From Actinomadura cremea (GTDB taxonomy: Bacteria > Actinomycetota > Actinomycetes > Streptosporangiales > Streptosporangiaceae): DNA of 64,000 nucleotides. This document shows positions 7,852-14,345 of the stretch, in pieces. The DNA is taken from NCBI RefSeq assembly GCF_014648495.1, contig NZ_BMRF01000004.1, positions 1 through 64,000 of the forward strand, in the 5' to 3' direction. Every line of letters begins with the position of its first letter. The stretch's first letter is position 1. The position numbers and the translations under genes are program-made. The notes beneath the pieces are model-generated. The model was not told the origin of the DNA, searched no databases, and saw only the letters and a list, made by a program, of their open reading frames with translations.

Positions 7852-9265
7852 GGGTCCGGCGGGCCGCGGGACGGGCCCAGCGGCCGGACGCGGTGAGGCC
7901 GACCCGCTGGAAGGCCCGCACGAGTTCACCACCGAGGTTCACCCCGGCGCCGAGCGCCAGCGCGATCGACAGCGCGGAGATCAGGCTGAGGATGCCGTCC
8001 TGCGGTGCCCCCGTGTTCAGCTCGACCATGCCCCGGTACAGCGGTGTCCCGGGCAGCAGCGGGCCGATCGCCGGGACGACGTAGGGCATCACGGGCGCGC
8101 CCTGCCTGCGCGCGACCACGTTCGCCAGCGTCCCCACCACCGTCGCGGCCACCGCGGAGGCCAGCACGGGCGGCATGTCCCAGCCGCGCATGAGCACGTA
8201 CAGCACCCAGATCAGCGCGCCGCCCACCGCGACCGGCATCAGCACGGCGCGCGGCGCGGCCAGCGACACCGCGAACGTCACCGCCACCGCCGCGGCGGCG
8301 AGGATCTGGACGGAGTCGAGCGTCTCGGCGGCCTTCGGCAGGTGCCGGACGTCGATCGCGACGTCGAAGTTGACCGCGATGTAGACGACGGCGCCCAGGC
8401 CCGCGACGAGCGCCGCGATGATGAAGAACACCTCGAGCACGCGCGCCCCGGCGCTCACGAGGTCGCCGGTGATGCCGTCCTGAATGCTCGCCACCAGCGG
8501 ACGCCCGGGCAGCAGCGCCAGGATCACACCGGTCACGACCGAGGCGGCCGGACCCGGGCTGCCCGTCACGACCACGAGGACCGCGCCCGTCGCGCCGATC
8601 GCGGCGGCCACCGCCAGCTGGAAGAACTCCGCGATGCCCCGGCGGGCCAGGTAGGCGGCGGCGCGGTCGCCGAGGACGGTCCCGGCGAACGCGGTCAGCG
8701 CGACCATCAGCCCACCGCCGGACAGCACACTGGCCGAGCCGGAGATCATCCCCAGCCCCAGCACGATCATCCACGGCGGGTACGGGCCGCGGCCGCGCTT
8801 GATCTCCGCGAGGCGCCGGTGCGCCGCCTCCAGCTCCAGCATCCCGATGGACGCCTGCTGGACGAGGTCGTGCAGCGCGGTCAGCCGCCAGTGCGCGGGC
8901 GTCCGGCGCCGGATCGCGCGGGCCGCCGTCACCGGCATCGCGCCCTTGCCCGGATGCGAGGACACCAGCAGGCTCGTCAGTGTGACCTGCACCTCGCAGC
9001 GCGGCAGCTCGTAGGCCACCGAAAGGCCCAGCATCGCCTCGTTGACGCGCTCGGTGGTCTCACCGCTGGCCAGCAGGAGTTCCCCGACGCGGAGTACGAG
9101 GTCGAGGGCCCGCGGATCGACGACCTCCCCGGGTTCCTCTTCGGGCGGTTCCGGCGGCGACCCGTCCATCAGGACCTGCCAGGTGCGCCGAAGCCGTTCC
9201 GCGGCGGCCGACTGCCGCAGCCTGTCCACCGCGCCCGGGGCCTCCGGGCGCTGCGTCGCGCTCAT
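7841..9265 (-). CDS. Threonine/serine exporter (ThrE) family membrane protein
   Basis: This 474-residue protein has the two parts of the ThrE family. A soluble N-terminal region (VLRVGELLLASGETTERVNEAM, then the ThrE/DUF1212 segment up to about residue 175) is followed by about ten hydrophobic helices to residue 450. GSASVLSGGG and the PYVVPAIGPLLPGTPLYRG region are typical of its two membrane halves. The length matches actinobacterial homologues that export threonine and serine. The first 45 residues are acidic and probably cytoplasmic. It is divergent from recQ, with about 140 bp between starts. Substrate identity is by family only. Confidence 0.85.
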   Translation of the reverse strand: MSATQRPEAPGAVDRLRQSAAAERLRRTWQVLMDGSPPEPPEEEPGEVVDPRALDLVLRVGELLLASGETTERVNEAMLGLSVAYELPRCEVQVTLTSLLVSSHPGKGAMPVTAARAIRRRTPAHWRLTALHDLVQQASIGMLELEAAHRRLAEIKRGRGPYPPWMIVLGLGMISGSASVLSGGGLMVALTAFAGTVLGDRAAAYLARRGIAEFFQLAVAAAIGATGAVLVVVTGSPGPAASVVTGVILALLPGRPLVASIQDGITGDLVSAGARVLEVFFIIAALVAGLGAVVYIAVNFDVAIDVRHLPKAAETLDSVQILAAAAVAVTFAVSLAAPRAVLMPVAVGGALIWVLYVLMRGWDMPPVLASAVAATVVGTLANVVARRQGAPVMPYVVPAIGPLLPGTPLYRGMVELNTGAPQDGILSLISALSIALALGAGVNLGGELVRAFQRVGLTASGRWARPAARRTRGY

Positions 9266-9351
9266 TTCCGCGCTTGTGTCCTTCCAGCAAGATCCGATCT
9301 CGCCCGCAGGCTACCCACGGCCGGGGCCTGCGACGTCCACCGGGGTTATCC

Positions 9352-9368
9352 CCAGAAACAAGTTCTGG
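9352..9368. promoter_or_regulatory. Inverted repeat between thrE-like gene and recQ
   Basis: CCAGAA-N5-TTCTGG lies in the divergent intergenic region, 36 bp upstream of the recQ start, beside a GGGG-tta-tCCCC dyad. It is a plausible operator or promoter-proximal element. It does not fit the GAAC-N4-GTTC spacing of an actinobacterial LexA box. Confidence 0.35.
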
Positions 9369-9403
9369 TGTGATGGTCATCGCATCGTTGATACCAAGGG
9401 TGC

Positions 9404-11518
9404 ATGAGTTCTCCCAGCGACCTCCGCGACGAGGCCGAACGGACCCTGCGCGCCCTCGCCGGCGACCACGCACGGCTCCGCGACGACCAGTGGACGGCGA
9501 TCGACGCCCTCGTCGTCGGGCGCCGCCGGGCACTGGTCGTCCAGCGCACCGGATGGGGCAAGTCCGCCGTCTACTTCGTCGCCACCCGCCTCCTGCGCGC
9601 CCGCGGCGCGGGCCCCACCGTGATCGTGTCCCCGCTCCTGGCGCTGATGCGCAACCAGATCGACGCCGCGGAACGGGCCGGCATCCACGCCCGCACGATC
9701 AACTCGGCCAACACCGACGACTGGGAGGGGATCTTCGCCGAGGTCGAGGAAGGCGGCGTCGACGTCCTCCTCGTCAGCCCCGAACGACTCAACAATCCCG
9801 ACTTCCGCGACCTCGTCCTGCCGAAGCTCGCCGCCGGCGCGGGCCTGATCGTCGTCGACGAGGCCCACTGCATCTCCGACTGGGGGCACGACTTCCGGCC
9901 CGACTACCGCCGCATCCGCACCCTCCTGACCGAACTGCCGCCGGGCATCCCCGTCCTCGCCACCACGGCGACCGCCAACGCCCGCGTCACCCACGACGTC
10001 GCCGAGCAGCTCGCGGGCGCGGGCCCGGCGACGGGCCACGGGGAGACGCTCGTGCTTCGCGGCCCCCTGGAACGCGAGTCGCTGCACCTGTCCGTGGTGA
10101 CGCCACCGACGGCCGAGCAGCGCATCGCCTGGCTGGCCGAGCATCTCCACCACCTGCCCGGCTCCGGGATCATCTACACCCTCACCGTCGCCGCCGCGCA
10201 CGAGATCGCCGCGTTCCTCCGCGACCGCGGGCACGAGGTCGCCGCCTACTCCGGCCAGACCGAACAGGCCGAGAGGCTCCAGGCCGAGCAGGACCTCCTC
10301 GACAACAAGCTGAAGGCCCTCGTCGCCACCAGCGCCCTCGGGATGGGCTTCGACAAACCCGACCTCGGGTTCATCGTCCACGTCGGCGCACCGCAGTCGC
10401 CCGTCGCCTACTACCAGCAGATCGGCCGCGCGGGCCGCGGCGTCGACCGCGCCGAGGTGATCCTCCTCCCCGGCCGGGAGGACCGCGAGATCTGGGAGTA
10501 CTTCGCGAGCATGGCGTTCCCGCCCGAGCACATCGTCCGCGACACCCTGCGGGTCCTCGACGAGGCCGGCCGACCCCTCTCCCTCGGCGCCCTCGAACCC
10601 CGCGTCGACCTCGGCCGCTCCCGCCTGGAGATGATGCTCAAGGTCCTCGACGTCGACGGCGCCGTCCGCCGTGTCAAGGGCGGCTGGACCGCCACCGGCG
10701 TCCCCTGGGCCTACGACCGCGAACGCTACGAGCGCGTCACCGCCGAACGCCGCCGCGAGCAGCAGGCCATGCTCGACTACATCACCACCACCGGCTGCCG
10801 GGAGGAGTTCCTCCGCCACCGGCTCGACGACCCGGCCGCCGCGCCCTGCGGCCGCTGCGACAACTGCACCGGCGAGCACAGGTCCGCCGACGTCGCCGCC
10901 GAGAGCACCGCGCGGGCCCGCGACCGCCTGCACCGTCCCGGCGTCGACCTGGCGCCCCGGCGCATGTGGCCGACCGCCGTCAAGGACGACCTCGGCGTCT
11001 CCGGCCGCATCGCCCCCGGCGAGCAGGCCGAGACCGGACGCGCCCTCGGCCGCCTCACCGACATCGGCTGGGGCAACCGCCTCCGCGACCTGTTCGCCGC
11101 CGGCGACGCCGACGTGCCCGCCGACATGCTCGACGCGGTCGTCACCGTCCTCGCCGCCTGGGACTGGTCCGCCCGCCCCACCGGCGTCGTCACCATCGGG
11201 TCGCGTTCCCGGCCCCGCCTCGTCACCGGCCTCGGTCACCGCATCGCCGAGATCGGACGCCTCCCCTACCTCGGCGAACTCGCCCCCGTGGGCGAGCCCG
11301 TCCCCCGCCGCCACAACAGCGCCCAGCGCCTCCGCTCCGTCTGGAACGGCCTCGCGCTGCCCGACCCGCTGGGCGACGCGCTCGCCGCGGCACCCGGCCC
11401 CGTCCTCCTCGTCGACGACCGCGTCGAGACCGGCTGGACGATGACCGTCGCCGCCCGCCTCCTGAGACACGCGGGCGCCCCGGCCGTCCTCCCCCTGACC
11501 CTCGCCACCCCGAACTGA
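9404..11518 (+). CDS. recQ: RecQ-family ATP-dependent DNA helicase with PRTase-like C-terminus
   Basis: This is a 704-residue protein. Motif I is TGWGKS (about 48-53), motif II DEAH (about 152) followed by CISDWGHDFRPDY, and motif III TTATA. The helicase C-terminal lobe runs to about 340 (TSALGMGFDKPD, QQIGRAGR). Four zinc-type cysteines follow (C in TTGCREEF, then PCGRCDNC). In place of a standard HRDC domain, the last 200 residues end in VLLVDDRVETGWT, a phosphoribosyltransferase-type PRPP motif. The enzyme unwinds 3'-tailed DNA in recombination and repair. The PRT-like tail is seen in a branch of actinobacterial RecQ proteins and its role is unknown. Confidence 0.92.
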   Translation: MSSPSDLRDEAERTLRALAGDHARLRDDQWTAIDALVVGRRRALVVQRTGWGKSAVYFVATRLLRARGAGPTVIVSPLLALMRNQIDAAERAGIHARTINSANTDDWEGIFAEVEEGGVDVLLVSPERLNNPDFRDLVLPKLAAGAGLIVVDEAHCISDWGHDFRPDYRRIRTLLTELPPGIPVLATTATANARVTHDVAEQLAGAGPATGHGETLVLRGPLERESLHLSVVTPPTAEQRIAWLAEHLHHLPGSGIIYTLTVAAAHEIAAFLRDRGHEVAAYSGQTEQAERLQAEQDLLDNKLKALVATSALGMGFDKPDLGFIVHVGAPQSPVAYYQQIGRAGRGVDRAEVILLPGREDREIWEYFASMAFPPEHIVRDTLRVLDEAGRPLSLGALEPRVDLGRSRLEMMLKVLDVDGAVRRVKGGWTATGVPWAYDRERYERVTAERRREQQAMLDYITTTGCREEFLRHRLDDPAAAPCGRCDNCTGEHRSADVAAESTARARDRLHRPGVDLAPRRMWPTAVKDDLGVSGRIAPGEQAETGRALGRLTDIGWGNRLRDLFAAGDADVPADMLDAVVTVLAAWDWSARPTGVVTIGSRSRPRLVTGLGHRIAEIGRLPYLGELAPVGEPVPRRHNSAQRLRSVWNGLALPDPLGDALAAAPGPVLLVDDRVETGWTMTVAARLLRHAGAPAVLPLTLATPN

Positions 11519-11528
11519 CCCGCCCACC

Positions 11529-11579
11529 CGGCCGACCGCCGGTGGCCCGTGACCGCGCGGCCGCCGTCGGCGGTGGCCG
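11529..11579 (+). terminator. Candidate recQ terminator
   Basis: CGGCCGACCGCC (11529-11540) can pair with GGCGGTGGCCG (11569-11579) with one bulged base, starting 11 bp after the recQ stop. Confidence 0.45.
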
Positions 11580-11798
11580 ATCGGGCCCGTGTCCGGCCGG
11601 TCATCGGGTGGACGGCGGCGCGTTGAGGTCGGGGCGCCCGGTCGCCGCTGATGGCGGCCGTTCGGCCTTGCTCGGCGGTGGGGGCGTTCGGGGTGGCGCC
11701 GGTGGTCGTGGTCGGCGCCGATGGGGCGGCGAGGCCGTCGTGGGGGATGGTTGCGGGCCGCCCGCGCGCCCCTGTCGGCGCGGGCGGCGCAACCGAGC

Positions 11799-11830
11799 CG
11801 GCCCGTGCGCGCGGCCCCGCGCACGGGCCG
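11799..11830. repeat. Perfect 13-bp hairpin in the recQ-LysR gap
   Basis: CGGCCCGTGCGCG (11799-11811) and its exact reverse complement (11818-11830) flank a 6-nt loop. It may be a second terminator or a structured untranslated element. Confidence 0.5.
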
Positions 11831-12049
11831 ACGACCGGCCCGGCGCCGCGGCGGAGAAGGGCCGCGGCGAACGGGGGTCATCGTCGCCGGAAGCGGTGGA
11901 CCGCCTCCCCGGCGGCGGTCCCGGCGAGGACGGTCGCCGGGACGCGCCCGGGAGCGCCGCCGGTGCGTCCGGGAGGGGACGCGGCGGCGTGGGGGGAGGT
12001 CGGTCGGTTCACTGTGCTTCCTCGGCGGGGTCCGGACGAGAGGAAAGTG

Positions 12050-12064
12050 TTCTAGAGGTTAGAA
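12050..12064. promoter_or_regulatory. Candidate LysR-type operator
   Basis: TTCTA-gaggt-TAGAA, a 15-bp dyad, lies about 50 bp before the leader ORF and 115 bp before the LysR start, in a locally AT-richer stretch. LysR regulators commonly bind such dyads upstream of their own genes, so autoregulation is the simplest reading. Confidence 0.4.
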
Positions 12065-12114
12065 AACCCTGTCCAGCTGATTGGGAGAACATCTCAAGAT
12101 AAGTTGGAGAGGAA

Positions 12115-12177
12115 ATGTCATCAATTCCCGCCGGGGTGCGCGAGAGGCCATTTCGGCCGGGTCGGGACGGCAGGTAG
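12115..12177 (+). CDS. Putative 20-residue leader peptide ORF
   Basis: An ATG at 12115 has a good ribosome site (ggagagg, 12107-12113) and runs 20 codons to a TAG at 12175-12177, only 2 bases before the LysR ATG at 12180. The LysR start itself has a poor site, so coupling through this leader would explain its translation. The peptide is arginine-rich (four CGN/AGG codons in its last six residues region), which could make its translation sensitive to charged-tRNA supply. No homologue is recognised, and the claim rests on position and the ribosome site. Confidence 0.45.
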   Translation: MSSIPAGVRERPFRPGRDGR

Positions 12178-12179
12178 TA

Positions 12180-13211
12180 ATGTCCGGTCCCGTGCCCCTC
12201 GACGAGCTGCTCGACTGCCCGCCCGGTCTGCTGGACATGACGTTCGACCAGTTGCGGACCCTGCTCCTCGTGCACGAGACCGGGTCCGCGCTGCGCGCCG
12301 CACGGGCGCTCGGGCGCGAGCAGTCGAGCGTCCAGAAGCAGCTCGACACGCTGAACCGGACCAGCCAGGCGCTCTGCGGCGAGGTGCTGGCCGTCCGGCA
12401 GGGGCGCGGGAAGGACTTCCTGTTCACCCCGACGGGCGAGGCGACCGTGGAACTGGCGCGCGCCACGTTCGAGAACTGGCTGGAGGCCGTGCACCGCAGC
12501 AGGCGCAGGCTGGGCCGGATGCTCACGGTGGGCACGACCGAGTTCACGCTCCCGATCGTGTCCCGGGCGTGGAACCGGGTGTCGGAGGAGTTCCGGCAGC
12601 GGGAGGTGGAGTTCAAGGTCGCCCACGTGCGGACGAAGGACGTGTGGTCGCGCCTGGAGACCAACCAGGTCGATCTCGTGTGCGGCAGCATCGTCAGCAC
12701 CCCGGAGGGGGACCGGCGGCTCAAGGAGTACGAGGTCGTCGAGTACGCGCGGGGGCGGGCGCTGCTGCTGACGAACCTGCCGGAGCGCGAGCTGCCCGAC
12801 ACTCCGGTGCCGACGAGCCGGCTGCCCGGCGTCCCGCTGGTGCTGCCGCCCGCGGGCCTGGTCGCCGACCTGCTCGCGACCTGGTACGGCCCGAACTACC
12901 GGGAGCGGCTGAACGTCGTCGCCGACATCGACGACGTGCACTACGGGCTGTCGCTGCTGCGGTCGGGGTTCGTCCGCGGCTGCATGATCGTCACCGGGTC
13001 GATCGGCCGGGGCATGGCCGGACGGGACGACCCGGACGCCGTCCCGCTGCGGGCGATCGGGCTGGACGACGACATGGAGCCGCGCGCGGAGCTGATGACC
13101 GGCGCGTTCGTCCGGCGCGCCGACCTCGAGCGGTACGACGCGGACCACCCGCTGAACCGCCTGTGGGAGGCCGTCCGCGAGGACGTCCGCACCTACACGC
13201 CGCTGGCCTGA
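12180..13211 (+). CDS. LysR-family transcriptional regulator
   Basis: This 343-residue protein has an N-terminal winged helix at about residues 20-80 (MTFDQLRTLLLVHETGSALRAA, then SSVQKQLDTLN) and an effector-binding region from about 110 (MLTVGTTEFTLPIV onward). The helix-turn-helix lacks the usual SQPALS wording, so it is a divergent member. A longer in-frame reading from a TTG at 12081 is possible, but the ATG at 12180 fits the family's usual N-terminus. It is convergent with the PfkB gene. Its target is not evident and may be its own promoter or a distant locus. Confidence 0.8.
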   Translation: MSGPVPLDELLDCPPGLLDMTFDQLRTLLLVHETGSALRAARALGREQSSVQKQLDTLNRTSQALCGEVLAVRQGRGKDFLFTPTGEATVELARATFENWLEAVHRSRRRLGRMLTVGTTEFTLPIVSRAWNRVSEEFRQREVEFKVAHVRTKDVWSRLETNQVDLVCGSIVSTPEGDRRLKEYEVVEYARGRALLLTNLPERELPDTPVPTSRLPGVPLVLPPAGLVADLLATWYGPNYRERLNVVADIDDVHYGLSLLRSGFVRGCMIVTGSIGRGMAGRDDPDAVPLRAIGLDDDMEPRAELMTGAFVRRADLERYDADHPLNRLWEAVREDVRTYTPLA

Positions 13212-13229
13212 TCCGCGACGGTGGCGAGC

Positions 13230-13250
13230 GGCCCGGCTCGTCGCCGGGCC
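13230..13250. terminator. Terminator between LysR and PfkB genes
   Basis: A perfect 8-bp GC stem (GGCCCGGC / GCCGGGCC) with a 5-nt loop sits between two convergent stops and can serve both. Confidence 0.65.
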
Positions 13251-13257
13251 GGGCGCG

Positions 13258-14178
13258 TCAGATCTGGTTGTCGACCACGTCGAGGGTGGGGCGGGCCCCG
13301 AGGTGCCGCATGGCGCGGGCGGCGAGCCGGCACCCGGCGGTGAGGGCGTCGGCGGGCTGCTTGCCGTCCAGCCAGGGCGGCAGGAACCCGGCGACGAACG
13401 CGTCGCCCGCGCCGGTGCCGTCCACGACCTTGTCGACGGGCTCGGCGGCGACGGTGACCGGCTCGGGGCGGCCGTTGGTGTACCAGATGGCGCCGTCGGC
13501 GCCGTCCTTGATGACGACCTGGGGGTACCAGGCGGTCAGCACCTTGGCGGCCTGGTCGGGGGTGTCCCGGCCGGTGAGGATCTCCGCCTCCTTGGCGTTC
13601 ACGACCAGCAGCCGGGCGCCCTGCGTCCACTCCAGGAAGGGCTCGGCGCCCATCCGCTTGAGCGGGGAGAACGAGCCGCCGTCCACCGAGACCGACATCT
13701 GCGCCTTGCGGGCCATGTCCAGCGCGAGGATGGCGGCCTTGCGGGAGCCCTCGTTGATCAGCGAGTAGCCGGAGAGGTGCATGTGCGTGCCCTGGACGAA
13801 CAGGTCGCCGCAGCGCTCGATGTCCTCGGGGAGGAGCGCGCCGTTGGCGCCCGGGTCCGACAGCATCGTGCGGTCGCCCTTGTGGGTGACCATCACCACA
13901 CACGTGCCGGTGGGACGTTCGGCGTCCATGACGAGGCGGGCGTCGACGCCGTACCCCATCATCTCCATGTCCCGGTTCCGGCCCGCGATGTCGGAGCCGC
14001 GGCGGCCGACGAAGGCCACCTCGACCTCCTCGACGGCGAGCCAGGCGGCCACGTTGGCACCCGAACCGCCTCCGTGGGTCGTCACGGCGGCAGGTGTATC
14101 GCTCCCCTTGGCCAGGGGAAACGCGGCACGAGCCACGGTGTCTGTCATCAGATCGCCGACCACGACCACGCGCGTCAT
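13258..14178 (-). CDS. PfkB/ribokinase-family carbohydrate kinase
   Basis: This is a 306-residue cytoplasmic kinase. The N-terminal GGSGANVA motif (about residues 37-44) binds the sugar. The C-terminal DGTGAGDAFVAGF (about 250-262) provides the anion hole and the catalytic aspartate of PfkB signature 2. NAKEAEILTG is the usual ATP-side helix. Length and motifs match ribokinase/adenosine-kinase-like sugar kinases. The sugar cannot be told from sequence. It stands alone, divergent from the acetyltransferase gene with about 170 bp between starts. Confidence 0.88.
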   Translation of the reverse strand: MTRVVVVGDLMTDTVARAAFPLAKGSDTPAAVTTHGGGSGANVAAWLAVEEVEVAFVGRRGSDIAGRNRDMEMMGYGVDARLVMDAERPTGTCVVMVTHKGDRTMLSDPGANGALLPEDIERCGDLFVQGTHMHLSGYSLINEGSRKAAILALDMARKAQMSVSVDGGSFSPLKRMGAEPFLEWTQGARLLVVNAKEAEILTGRDTPDQAAKVLTAWYPQVVIKDGADGAIWYTNGRPEPVTVAAEPVDKVVDGTGAGDAFVAGFLPPWLDGKQPADALTAGCRLAARAMRHLGARPTLDVVDNQI

Positions 14179-14345
14179 GGAGTCATCACCTCGATCAACA
14201 CGGCCCGCGCGAGCGGCATCCTGGGCGTGGGGTCGACGTTAACAGCTCCGGTGCCTCGAATAGGTCTCGAACGCGCAGCGAAACCGAGGAAGCCGTGTTT
14301 TTCCCCACCGCGGGCACGGGAGCGGCGTGCCTTACCCTCGGTTAC

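Larger units (their letters stand above)
11519..12114. other. Gene-free GC-rich interval with hairpins
   Basis: About 600 bp lie between recQ and the LysR leader ORF. Open frames here have unstructured Arg/Gly/Pro-rich translations and I do not accept them as genes. The interval holds two hairpins (11529-11579 and 11799-11830). The last 80 bp become AT-richer and carry a dyad upstream of the LysR gene. Confidence 0.6.

Noticed and set aside
9352-9368. Possible LexA (SOS) box upstream of recQ
   Set aside because: The GAAA...GTTC spacing is wrong for GAAC-N4-GTTC; kept only as a generic dyad.
11651-12055. Plus-strand frame of 134 codons in the recQ-LysR gap
   Set aside because: Gly/Arg/Pro-rich, overlaps a hairpin, no ribosome site, no recognisable domain.
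12090-12110. Resemblance of atctcaagat upstream of the LysR gene to the GTATCAAGATAC dyad at 51310
   Set aside because: Only a shared CAAGAT-like core with different arms and unrelated genes; too short to call a common site.
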